A DNA stretch of 64,000 nucleotides. Origin: Clostridia bacterium. Its GTDB lineage: Bacteria > Bacillota > Clostridia > TANB77 > CAG-508. Positions 50,073 to 59,044 of this stretch are shown here, piece by piece. Position numbers and translations under genes: made by a program. The DNA lies in assembly GCA_017613275.1 (NCBI GenBank), contig JAGAED010000016.1, positions 1-64,000 on the forward strand, given 5' to 3'. Under the pieces are notes generated by a model, which worked only from the letters and a program-made list of their open reading frames with translations, was not told where the DNA came from and did no database searches. The first letter of the stretch is position 1; each line of letters begins with the position of its first letter.

Positions 50073-52645
50073 ATTTCCATTCCTTCCCTTGCTTTTAAAT
50101 AATCTTTAATATTTTCAAGTGCTTGTCTTGCCTTTGCTCTCTCCTGTGGATGGTTAATCACGGTTTCAATCTCTCCCATATCAATGTAACCCTCTTCAAA
50201 ATCAATCATTCCGTCTGTATTTTCAAAATCTTCTTCATATTCATCAAGTTCATCTTCTATATAAGCTCCAATATATTCAATCTCAGAAGTATCCAAGTTT
50301 ATTAGCTTTTTAGACTTTTCATTATCGCTATATAATGATGTAATAGTTTTTATATCATCATCTGAATCCTCATGTTCAACTGAACCATCTTCATATAAAA
50401 CAAGTTGAATTCTAGAATCACTAATATACTCAACCTTTTCTTCAGGATATTTATTTTCATTATCATGTTTTAATTTACTTATATCTATATCTGTATTTCC
50501 AATTCCCACAGTAACTTTATTTAATTGTTGACCTCTTATTTTTTTACTTAATTCTGCAACTTTCTTTTCATATTCTTCATCAGTCATATTGTCTTTTTCT
50601 TCTTCTAGTTTGCTTATTTCTTCTTTTTTATACTTTTTAATTCCAGTCTTATCTTCTTCAACAAAAGCTTTAGCGGCTTTTTTCACTGCTTTTAACACTT
50701 CATTACTAACAACTTTCTTGTTATTTGAATCTTTCTGTACCGCTTCTATATTGTCAAAACAAATAACGTTTTTATTTCTCCATAACCAGCTTTGAGCCAA
50801 AACTTTTCCAGATTCGTCTTGAACAATTAAAACTCTTCCATTTGGTGATGTTGTACTATGGATCATACAACTTTCACCTAAATTATCTAATGCCTGACAG
50901 CAATCTGTTATTTCCCCAACGAATATAGCAGTTGGATCATCAAGACTCAAAACTTTATATGTATATTTAGAATCTTCACATTTTCCTTCTATCTGCGGAA
51001 TACTACTTTCCTTTCTTTTTAATTGTTCTCTGTATATATCTTGGACTTTTTCAAATTGTTCTTGAGAATATCCACAATTAGAAGCCAGTTCACTAATTTC
51101 GGCAAATTCAATTTTTTTATATCTTTTCTTGTATAAGTATTTCTCGCACTTATCAAATGTTATTCTTTGCCCAAGGTTTGCATTTACAATTTCATCCCAT
51201 TGTTTCTGAATTTTACTTATTTCATTTTGCTTCTTTTGGTTTTTTAATATTTCAGTTATATTATTTTTAAAAAAATTATAAAAATCTGGTTTATATTTCA
51301 TATCCATACCGTCAAATATTCTATGAAGTTTAGTTGGTGTCATCATAAAACTTGGGTCTGCTTTATAATATATTTTCCTTATCTTTTTCTCCAATTCATA
51401 TCCTTCATTAGGATTATTCTTCTTTAATTCCTGTAAATCCGTTTTTAATAGGATTCCAACATTTTTTTCATCAATTTTCTTCTCATAACCTTTTTGTAAT
51501 ACATACCTAATAACTGCATTTTCATTTGTATCCGCATCATACTCTTCTAAAAGATTTTTCATTTTAATTTCAGATAACTCAGTTTCTTGTAATACCTTCT
51601 GTATAATATACTTCAACTCTTCATCAGCTTTATCTTGTGATTCGAATAAGTTCAAAAAATTAGAATCTTCAAGCATATGTTTTTTATTCACAACATATTT
51701 ATTATATTTTTTTATATCAAAATTATTATAAATAATATCTTTTTCACTATCTAAAAAATTATCTAAACAGATTTTAAATCTTTTCTTTGGCATGTATGTA
51801 GAAAAATGTTCTATTATTCCAAGTCTCTCTTCTTGATTTGCATCTTTGTCAAATGCCCCAAAAGAAAGAAGCGTTTCTACTAAAGCATTTTTGGCGTCTG
51901 CACTTGAGTTATATAATTCGTTTTTAGTTAAATTCCACCATATTTTTTTATCAAACTTTTCTATTTGATTACTTGGATATTTTTTTAGTACATTTATACC
52001 TGGCACAAAATTATGTAATTTATCAAACTTGTACATTTTTAAAATTACATCTAATTCTGCTTTTGCATCAATGTTATATCCTCCCCATATTCCCTTTGCA
52101 TATATTTCAGGTGTGATGTATTTTGCTGGAATATCCTTTAATACATTTTCTGTATTATTAAATCTCACAGATTTAGTTCTTCCATCTACTAATGCCTCAT
52201 ATATTTCTTTACCTATCATATTTCCTGGAACATATTCAAAATTATCTGGATAGCCTTTAACCGCCTTTATGCACATTTCATGTGTTTTATATTTATCAGG
52301 CACCAACTTAAAGTAATATACTGAATCTTCAACAAGCTTGTCCCAAAATTCTTGACTATCTAAAAATTCTTCTGGAATATGTGCGTTCTTCCCAGGAGAA
52401 TCATCCGTTATTTTTTCGTGTTTCTCTGAAGTTCTAAATTCATATGGAAATTTCACTAGTACTGCTTCTCGCATATCTTCTGGAATAAATTTAAAAGCCT
52501 TCCTATCATTGTCAAAAGCATATATACACATTTCTTCATCTATAAACTCTTCTGGTACAAATTTTAGCAACATTCCATCTTGCATTACAATTCTCTTAAA
52601 TGCGTTTGCCATAACTTTTTTATCCATAGTGCTCTCCTTTGCCAC
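50069..52645 (-). CDS. Large protein with DUF4116-like repeats and a conserved C-terminal core
   Basis: An 858-residue soluble protein. Residues about 20-170 hold repeated blocks of the DUF4116-like type (FKFIPEDMREAVLVKFPYEF; FKLVPDKYKTHEMCIKAV; FEYVPGNM). A long helical region follows (about 180-560). At about 590-670 there is a compact conserved-looking core, ITDCCQALDNLGESCMIHS, then VLIVQDESGKVLAQSWLWRN and VICFDNIEA, with paired cysteines and a possible catalytic His/Cys. The C-terminus is very acidic. No signal peptide. Function not recognised; the core might be enzymatic. Coupled to the 102-residue gene. Confidence 0.72.
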   Translation of the reverse strand: MAKESTMDKKVMANAFKRIVMQDGMLLKFVPEEFIDEEMCIYAFDNDRKAFKFIPEDMREAVLVKFPYEFRTSEKHEKITDDSPGKNAHIPEEFLDSQEFWDKLVEDSVYYFKLVPDKYKTHEMCIKAVKGYPDNFEYVPGNMIGKEIYEALVDGRTKSVRFNNTENVLKDIPAKYITPEIYAKGIWGGYNIDAKAELDVILKMYKFDKLHNFVPGINVLKKYPSNQIEKFDKKIWWNLTKNELYNSSADAKNALVETLLSFGAFDKDANQEERLGIIEHFSTYMPKKRFKICLDNFLDSEKDIIYNNFDIKKYNKYVVNKKHMLEDSNFLNLFESQDKADEELKYIIQKVLQETELSEIKMKNLLEEYDADTNENAVIRYVLQKGYEKKIDEKNVGILLKTDLQELKKNNPNEGYELEKKIRKIYYKADPSFMMTPTKLHRIFDGMDMKYKPDFYNFFKNNITEILKNQKKQNEISKIQKQWDEIVNANLGQRITFDKCEKYLYKKRYKKIEFAEISELASNCGYSQEQFEKVQDIYREQLKRKESSIPQIEGKCEDSKYTYKVLSLDDPTAIFVGEITDCCQALDNLGESCMIHSTTSPNGRVLIVQDESGKVLAQSWLWRNKNVICFDNIEAVQKDSNNKKVVSNEVLKAVKKAAKAFVEEDKTGIKKYKKEEISKLEEEKDNMTDEEYEKKVAELSKKIRGQQLNKVTVGIGNTDIDISKLKHDNENKYPEEKVEYISDSRIQLVLYEDGSVEHEDSDDDIKTITSLYSDNEKSKKLINLDTSEIEYIGAYIEDELDEYEEDFENTDGMIDFEEGYIDMGEIETVINHPQERAKARQALENIKDYLKAREGMEI

Positions 52646-52723
52646 TTTCTAGTCTCCTCTATATATAAAAATTATACCATTCGCCCAAAATAAAAACAAT
52701 AAAATATAAAATATTTTATTGTT

Positions 52724-53554
52724 TTATTTCAAGCTTATTAACGCAGTGTTTAAGCCATATCCTTCTTTTTCAACTCTAAAAGAGTGAATTATTTTTGAAT
52801 TACAAACACTGCAAAGTCCGCTATCTATGATATTTTCTTCTTTTAAGCCTTCTTTTTTCAGAATTTCTTTATTTATCAAAACTGTATCTATATTCCATTT
52901 TTCTTTTTTCTCATTATATTCAATAAAACTGTTTAATTCCTTAAACTCTTTTTCGAATAAGTCTTTTACGTCTTTATCCACTTCAAAATGACATTTTCTA
53001 ATACTTGGGCAAATACAACAAATAATGTCTTGTGGATTGCAATTATACTCTTTTACCATTTTTTTAACCGCTTCCACTGAAATTCTTTGAAGTGTTCCTT
53101 TCCAGCCAGAGTGCACATTTGCAATTACTTTTTTAACTGGGTCGAAGAACAAAAGTAAGATACAATCAGCATTTGTGGTTGCTAATATAAAATTTGATTT
53201 ATTTGTAACTAAACCATCTGTTGCATCATATTCGCTTAAATTGAAATCAGGTTCATTTGGATTTATCTTTGAATTTACAAGCTTTACATTTTTGGTATGT
53301 TCTTGATTACATTTTACAACATTAATACAATTCTCTCCCATTGCATTACATAAACTCTCATAGTCTTTGCAATTTTTTTCAAACTCTTCTCTGGGCAATG
53401 GTTTTTTATTTGATTTATCCGTTCTATAATTATAATTTATTCCCAAAGAATATGCATGATTTATTATATCTTTATATTCCAGCAACTTTCTAAATTGTAA
53501 ATATTCTATACCATCTTTTTTAACATGAATTACATTATCATTTGTTAAATTCAT
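52724..53554 (-). CDS. pgeF: Purine nucleoside phosphorylase/polyphenol-oxidase-domain protein (PgeF/YfiH)
   Basis: A 276-residue YfiH-family enzyme. The metal site is visible: QEHTKNV, NADCILLLF, HSGWKGTLQRI and CPSIRKCHFEV supply His and Cys ligands. Known homologues act on purine nucleosides (adenosine phosphorylase/deaminase activity) and some have copper oxidase activity; PgeF has also been linked to peptidoglycan-precursor fidelity. Starts two bases after the SpoU gene stop, so co-transcribed with it. Confidence 0.92.
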   Translation of the reverse strand: MNLTNDNVIHVKKDGIEYLQFRKLLEYKDIINHAYSLGINYNYRTDKSNKKPLPREEFEKNCKDYESLCNAMGENCINVVKCNQEHTKNVKLVNSKINPNEPDFNLSEYDATDGLVTNKSNFILATTNADCILLLFFDPVKKVIANVHSGWKGTLQRISVEAVKKMVKEYNCNPQDIICCICPSIRKCHFEVDKDVKDLFEKEFKELNSFIEYNEKKEKWNIDTVLINKEILKKEGLKEENIIDSGLCSVCNSKIIHSFRVEKEGYGLNTALISLK

Positions 53555-53556
53555 TA

Positions 53557-54348
53557 TTATTTTCCTCCAACTTTTCTTCTTACATATTCATACAGTACAA
53601 CGCCCGTAGCCACTGAAGCATTAAGGCTTTCAGTTTTACCAAGCATTGGAATTTTAACCTTTTCATCTGCAAAATCTTGGATTTCTTTCTCTACTCCATT
53701 TGCCTCATTTCCTACTACTATAACTTTTTTATTATAGTCAACATCATAAATAGAATTCTCTGTTTGAAGTGATGTAACCATTACCTTGAAGTGATGTTTT
53801 TTAGCTTGTTTCAAAGTTTCCATCAAGTTTTCACATTCAATTATTTTCACTCTAAAAATTGCTCCCATTGTAGAACGCACTACTTTTGGATTAAAGCAGT
53901 CTGCTGTTCCTTTTGAAACTAGAATTTGTGTAAGACCTATGCTATCTACCGTTCTTAAGATAGTTCCTAAATTTCCTGGGTCTTGAAGGTCATCTAAAGC
54001 AACTATAATATCTTGTGAATAGTCTATTTCGTTTTCTGCATTTTCTTTGCTTACAACAGCTAAAATACCTTGTGGATTTTTAACTTCTGTAATACTTGAA
54101 AATACTTGTTTTGAAACACACACGCAATCATATTTTGCAATTTCATATGTTAGGTCTTTTGGAATGTCAGAATTTTCACAATCATCGCAAATCACAATCT
54201 GCTTTATTTTTGCTTTTTCTTGAATTGCTTCACGAATTAGCTTTATTCCTTCAATTACAAATTCGTTATTCAAATCTCTGTATTTTTTATCTTTTAATTT
54301 TTTAATTTTTTTCACAATTTCATTATCTTTACTAGTTATTTTTTGCAT
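53557..54348 (-). CDS. SpoU/TrmH family 2'-O-ribose RNA methyltransferase
   Basis: A 263-residue SPOUT methyltransferase. A short N-terminal substrate-binding domain (residues 1-95) precedes the knot domain: VALDDLQDPGNLGTILRTVDSIG (motif 1), VVRSTMGAIFRV (motif 2), VIVVGNEANGV and IPMLGKTESLNASVATGVVLYEY (motif 3, AdoMet-binding). Target is rRNA or tRNA. A GC-rich palindromic element lies just upstream (54386-54525). Heads a unit with pgeF. Confidence 0.94.
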   Translation of the reverse strand: MQKITSKDNEIVKKIKKLKDKKYRDLNNEFVIEGIKLIREAIQEKAKIKQIVICDDCENSDIPKDLTYEIAKYDCVCVSKQVFSSITEVKNPQGILAVVSKENAENEIDYSQDIIVALDDLQDPGNLGTILRTVDSIGLTQILVSKGTADCFNPKVVRSTMGAIFRVKIIECENLMETLKQAKKHHFKVMVTSLQTENSIYDVDYNKKVIVVGNEANGVEKEIQDFADEKVKIPMLGKTESLNASVATGVVLYEYVRRKVGGK

Positions 54349-54385
54349 AACTTTCTCCTTCTATTTTGCAAATTTATATATAATA

Positions 54386-54525
54386 TGCAAAATATATTTA
54401 TTTTCAAAACCCGCGTAAGCGACCAACCGGAGCGAAGCGCAGGGCGACTGGAGCAACTTACAGGCTAGTATTTTTAAAATCTGGAAGTTGCGACACCAAG
54501 GGTTTGAAAATACATATATTTTGCA
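54386..54525. repeat. 140-bp GC-rich palindromic element
   Basis: Outer arms TGCAAAATATAT...ATATATTTTGCA extend, with one or two mismatches, over about 26 bases to CAAAACCC/GGGTTTG. The inner part is much richer in G and C than the surroundings (GGAGCGAAGCGCAGGGCGAC) and contains a second stem GCAACTT/AAGTTGC (54453-54459 with 54485-54491). It fits neither a simple terminator nor a coding sequence, and lies between mfd and the methyltransferase gene. Confidence 0.72.
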
Positions 54526-54530
54526 ATAAA

Positions 54531-57500
54531 CTATATTTTTAAAAAATCGGTAACAGATTTTAATATAGTATGTTCATCAGTTGAAGAAATTTCAAAAGTC
54601 ACCATTGGCTTTAGACCTGCAGAAAATTTAATTTTATTACCATATTTTTGAACAAGTCCTGCTATATCTATATTATCTCCATTTCCTTCATAAGTAAACA
54701 CAACAGCAGTTTTTCTGCTCATTATTTTAGATATTTTTTGTTCTTTTGCTAAGTATTTTATTCTTGCAATAGAAATTAAGTTTTCCAATTCATTTGGCAT
54801 ATTGCCATATCTATCAATTATCTCGTCAATTACATCTTGTATATTTTGCTCATTTTTACACAAAGCAATATTTTGATAAATCTCTATTTTCTGACTTGAA
54901 TCTGAAATATACTCATCTGGAATGTAACTTGTAACATTTAAATCTATTTGAATATCTGGTGTTTCTTCCACCTGGATTCCCTTAGTTTCTTTTACAACTT
55001 CATCAAGCAATGCACAATATGTTTCATAACCAACTTGTTCCAAGTGACCAGACTGAATTTCTCCAAGTAGACTTCCTGCTCCCCTTATTTCCAAATCACG
55101 CATTGCAATTTTAAATCCTGAGCCAAATTCTGTGAATTCTTTTATAGCTTTTAATCTCTTGTCTGCTACCTCTGTAAGCATTTTGTCTTTTTTATAAGTT
55201 ATATAACTATATGCTTGCCTATCTGCTCTACCAACTCTACCTCTAATTTGGTATAGTTGTGCCAAGCCCATTCTATCAGCATTTTCAACAATTATTGTAT
55301 TTGCATTTGGAATGTCAATTCCAGATTCTAATATGGTTGTGCAAACAAGTACATTTGTCTTTCTATCTGTAAAATCTTTCATTATATCTTCAATCTGGTT
55401 TCCTGTCATTCTACCATGTGCAAATGCTACATTTGCTTCTGGAACTAGCCTAGAAATTGAATTTGCTTTTCTTTCTATTCCTTCTACGTTGTTGAAAATA
55501 TAGAATACCTGCCCATCTCTTTCCAATTCTTTTGTTATTGCCTCTCTAACAATTTCTTCGTCATATTCTAGCACATAAGTTTGAACTGGTTTTCTATTTT
55601 GTGGTGGATCATAAATTATTGACATATCCCTTACTCCAACAATTGACATATGCATTGTTCTAGGAATTGGGGTTGCTGTCATTGTAAGAACATCAACATT
55701 AGTTTTATATTGTTTTATTTTTTCTTTATCTTTAACACCAAATCTGTGCTCTTCATCTATTATCAATAATCCTAAATCTTTAAACTCAACATCTTTGCTT
55801 AAAAGCCTGTGTGTTCCAACTACTACATCTATTTCACCTAATTTAAGTTTTCTTATTACTTCGTTTTGATATTTAGCTGACTTAAATCTATTTAGAACAG
55901 CTACCCTAATTGCAAATTCTCCCATTCTCTTTTGGAATTCTTCAAATTGTTGCTCTGCTAAAACTGTTGTTGGTGCCAAATATGCAACTTGCTTTTGATC
56001 CATAACAGCTTTAAATGCAGCTCTTATTGCCACTTCTGTTTTACCATAACCTACATCACCACATAGAAGTCTATCCATTGGTCTTTGATTTTCCATATCT
56101 TTTTTTACTTCTTCTATACATCTTAATTGGTCATCTGTTTCTTGGTATGGAAATCTCTCTTCAAATTGTGTTTGCCAAGGTGTGTCTGGGCTGAATGCAT
56201 AACCTTTTGAATGTTCTCTTTTTGCGTATAATTCAATCAATTCTTTTGTAACTTCACGAAGATTTTTCTTAACTTTAGCTTTAGTATTTTGCCAATCTTT
56301 AGTACCAAGTTTATTCATTTTTGGAGCTGCACCATCTCCACCAATGTATTTTCTAATTGTATCCATCGCACTTGTTGGAATATATAAAATTGCATCATCT
56401 TTATATTTTATTTTTATATAATCTTTTGTTATTCCATCTGCTTTAATTGTGTTAACCCCAATATATATGCCTATTCCATAGGTTTTATGTACTACATAAT
56501 CTCCAACTTTTAAATCTGCAAAAACTATTTTTTCTGCCTCTTTGTATACTGAACTTACAACTTTTCTCTTTTTGTCTCCTTCAATTATATTATCTGCAGA
56601 AATTACAATTTGGTTTAATTCAAAGTTTTCAAATCCAGTTGAAATTTTTCCAATTGAAAGTGTTACAATGCTTTCAGCAGATTTTGAAATTATTGTTTTA
56701 TCAAGGTTTTCTTCAACTTTGCAGATTATATCTTCTTTCTCAAAAATAGCTTTTAATTTCTTAATTTTGTCTTTGCTATTTACTAAAACTATAATCTCTT
56801 TTTTATCATTGCACCATTTACGAATATCTTTTAAAAGTTCTTCAACCTCGCTTTTAAAATAGTTGATTTCTCTATATTTAAAATTATATTTTTCAGATTG
56901 GATTTTAACATTATCGTCAAATCTTTCTAAATATAAAAGTTGATGTTCTTCAAATTTTTCACTTAGCCCAGCAACACCTAGCATGTTTTGAATTGCTTCT
57001 GGCACAATTTTTTGCTTATCTACCAATGTTTTTATAAGTTCAGAGTTGTCTTGATTTATATTCTTTTGTCTTTGATTTATTTTAGAAATGTCATCTAAAA
57101 CTACAACATATTTGTCATTTAAATAATCTAGCAAATTAGCTTGTGTAGGGTAAAAGCAGTCAAAATATTTATCTACTTTGCTTATATAATCTCCATTTAA
57201 AATTTGCTCTATATCATTTTCAGCATTTTCTTCTTGCTTATCTGTTAAAATTTTTCTTCTTATCTTTTCAGCAATTTTTTCTCTTGGAATTTCTAAAACA
57301 TACTCGTGTGCAGGGTTTACAGTTATTTTCTCAATAGTTTTTATAGACCTTTGACTTGATATACTAAATGTCCTTATTGAATCTACTTCATCTCCCCAGA
57401 ACTCAATTCTTACACCTAGTTCTTCTGTTAAAGAAATGTCTAAGATTCCACCTCTTATACTAAATTGACCTCTACCATCTATTAACTCATATCTTGCATA

Positions 57501-57977
57501 TCCAAGTTCTACTAGCTTTTGTTTTATTTCTTCTAGATTTTTCAAATCTCCAATTTTGAAATCTATTGAATTTTTATACAAAACGCTTTTAGCTGGAAGC
57601 CTTTGCATTAGGGCTTCTATGGTTGTTACAACTATCAAATTTTGCTTACTTGTAATATCATTTAAGGCTTCTATTCTTTCATAAGGAAGGTCTTTACTTT
57701 CTGCAACAAAGTCATAAGTAACAACTTCTTTTTTAGGAAACATTACAACTTTATCAGTAAAATATTGTAAATCTTCCTTAATCCTTTTTGCCTGAATTTC
57801 ATTGTATGTAACAATACATAATGGCTTTTTAGAGTATTCATTTAAACCTGCAACTAAGCTTATTCCTCCAACGCCAATTAAGCCCGATATTGATATCGGA
57901 CTTTTTTTATTTTCTATTTGTTTTACCAGTTCTACAAACTTGGTGCTTTTACCAAGTTTTCCTATTATAGTATTCAC
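54531..57977 (-). CDS. mfd: Transcription-repair coupling factor Mfd
   Basis: An 1148-residue DNA translocase that removes stalled RNA polymerase and recruits UvrA. The UvrB-like N-terminal modules (GVGGISLVAGLNEYSKKPL; RGGILDISLTEELGVRIEFWGDEVDSIR) precede the RNA-polymerase-interacting domain (DYVVHKTYGIGIYIGV, about residue 500). The helicase core has Walker A LLCGDVGYGKTEVA, IDEEHRFGV and GRVGRADRQAYSY. The C-terminal TRCF domain follows. I choose the GTG start at 57977 because AAAGGAGC lies nine to ten bases upstream; the frame remains open upstream but contains this site. Intact. Confidence 0.97.
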   Translation of the reverse strand: MNTIIGKLGKSTKFVELVKQIENKKSPISISGLIGVGGISLVAGLNEYSKKPLCIVTYNEIQAKRIKEDLQYFTDKVVMFPKKEVVTYDFVAESKDLPYERIEALNDITSKQNLIVVTTIEALMQRLPAKSVLYKNSIDFKIGDLKNLEEIKQKLVELGYARYELIDGRGQFSIRGGILDISLTEELGVRIEFWGDEVDSIRTFSISSQRSIKTIEKITVNPAHEYVLEIPREKIAEKIRRKILTDKQEENAENDIEQILNGDYISKVDKYFDCFYPTQANLLDYLNDKYVVVLDDISKINQRQKNINQDNSELIKTLVDKQKIVPEAIQNMLGVAGLSEKFEEHQLLYLERFDDNVKIQSEKYNFKYREINYFKSEVEELLKDIRKWCNDKKEIIVLVNSKDKIKKLKAIFEKEDIICKVEENLDKTIISKSAESIVTLSIGKISTGFENFELNQIVISADNIIEGDKKRKVVSSVYKEAEKIVFADLKVGDYVVHKTYGIGIYIGVNTIKADGITKDYIKIKYKDDAILYIPTSAMDTIRKYIGGDGAAPKMNKLGTKDWQNTKAKVKKNLREVTKELIELYAKREHSKGYAFSPDTPWQTQFEERFPYQETDDQLRCIEEVKKDMENQRPMDRLLCGDVGYGKTEVAIRAAFKAVMDQKQVAYLAPTTVLAEQQFEEFQKRMGEFAIRVAVLNRFKSAKYQNEVIRKLKLGEIDVVVGTHRLLSKDVEFKDLGLLIIDEEHRFGVKDKEKIKQYKTNVDVLTMTATPIPRTMHMSIVGVRDMSIIYDPPQNRKPVQTYVLEYDEEIVREAITKELERDGQVFYIFNNVEGIERKANSISRLVPEANVAFAHGRMTGNQIEDIMKDFTDRKTNVLVCTTILESGIDIPNANTIIVENADRMGLAQLYQIRGRVGRADRQAYSYITYKKDKMLTEVADKRLKAIKEFTEFGSGFKIAMRDLEIRGAGSLLGEIQSGHLEQVGYETYCALLDEVVKETKGIQVEETPDIQIDLNVTSYIPDEYISDSSQKIEIYQNIALCKNEQNIQDVIDEIIDRYGNMPNELENLISIARIKYLAKEQKISKIMSRKTAVVFTYEGNGDNIDIAGLVQKYGNKIKFSAGLKPMVTFEISSTDEHTILKSVTDFLKI

Positions 57978-58060
57978 TTGTAAACTGCTCCTTTTATAAT
58001 TATAGTAATAATTATAGCACAAAATTTGATTTAAAACAATTAGAATAATAAAAATTAATA

Positions 58061-58107
58061 AACTTTTTGGGACACTTAACTTTTTTAAAGTGTACCAAAA
58101 AGTTTTT
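58061..58107 (-). terminator. Terminator after trmL
   Basis: Stem AACTTTTTGG-ACACTT with AAGTGT-CCAAAAAGTT, one mismatch, overlapping the trmL stop. It contains the GGGACACT core found in two other hairpins. Confidence 0.8.
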
Positions 58108-58603
58108 AATCAAAATATTGGCTAATTTCTTCTAATCCATAAAAGTTACATTGTCTGAAAATATCATAAACAACAATAGCAACAGAATTTGAAAGATTTA
58201 AAGATCTTAATGTTGGTCTCATAGGGATTCTAATAGTTTTATCAATATACTTTAAAAGTACATCTTCTGGTAATCCTTTAGTTTCCTTTCCAAACAACAC
58301 GAAAATCTCATCCATCTTAGAATAATCTGGCTCTGAATATACATGTTTTCCTTTTGTTGTTACAAAAAACATGTTATTTTCTTCCGGTTTATATTTCTCC
58401 AAAAACCTTTCAAATGATGTATGTTCTTCAATTTCCAATTTGTCCCAATAATCTAAACCAGCTCTTTGTACTGCTTTTTCGGAAATATTGAATCCTAATG
58501 GATGTACCAAATGTAATTTTCCACCTGTTGCAGCACATGTTCTTGCAATATTTCCTGTATTTTGTGGTATCTCTGGTTCAACTAATACTACGTTTAATTT
58601 CAT
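58106..58603 (-). CDS. trmL: tRNA (cytidine/uridine-34) 2'-O-methyltransferase TrmL
   Basis: A 165-residue minimal SPOUT methyltransferase that modifies the wobble base of certain leucine tRNAs. Typical blocks: LVEPEIPQNTGNIARTCAATG (motif 1), FVTTKGKHVYSEPDY, VLFGKETKGLP (motif 2), IPMRPTLRSLNLSNSVAIVVYD (motif 3). The start overlaps the stop of the thioesterase gene by four bases. The length matches the TrmL (CspR) family. Confidence 0.95.
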   Translation of the reverse strand: MKLNVVLVEPEIPQNTGNIARTCAATGGKLHLVHPLGFNISEKAVQRAGLDYWDKLEIEEHTSFERFLEKYKPEENNMFFVTTKGKHVYSEPDYSKMDEIFVLFGKETKGLPEDVLLKYIDKTIRIPMRPTLRSLNLSNSVAIVVYDIFRQCNFYGLEEISQYFD

Positions 58604-59031
58604 TTTGTATTCTCTCCTTTTTTAATAGCTAATTCTGTTAATTTTTCTGCTAATTTCGGAAATTCTTTTTTCAAAATAATTGGCTTATTATCTTTATTTA
58701 AAAAGCAATGTTTTGTTTTTCCTACTGCAACTATTTTACCTGTATTAACATCTGTCATTGTATATTTAAAAGTTAATTTTACACCTTTAAATTCAAAAAC
58801 TTCTACTTGAATTTCTACTAAATCGTCAAATTGTGTTGAAATTTTATATTCACATTCCGCACCAATTACTGGTGAAATTGCTCCCATTTCTTCTAACTTT
58901 TTGTAGCTAAATCCAATTTTATCTAAAAAATCAACTCTTGCCTCTTCCATCCATCTAATATAATTAGAATGATGTGTTACTCCCATTTTATCTGTTTCAT
59001 AATATGCAACTTTGTGTATGTAATTCTTCAT
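58600..59031 (-). CDS. Acyl-CoA thioesterase, hot-dog fold (YbgC/4HBT type)
   Basis: A 143-residue single hot-dog domain. The motif YYETDKMGVTHHSNYIRWMEEAR contains the conserved Asp and the HxxYxxxxE-type pattern of YbgC/4-hydroxybenzoyl-CoA thioesterases. Hydrolyses acyl-CoA esters in the cytosol; the preferred chain length is unknown. Operon with topB upstream (13 bases) and trmL downstream (overlap). Confidence 0.93.
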   Translation of the reverse strand: MKNYIHKVAYYETDKMGVTHHSNYIRWMEEARVDFLDKIGFSYKKLEEMGAISPVIGAECEYKISTQFDDLVEIQVEVFEFKGVKLTFKYTMTDVNTGKIVAVGKTKHCFLNKDNKPIILKKEFPKLAEKLTELAIKKGENTK

Positions 59032-59044
59032 CTCAATTCCCTCT

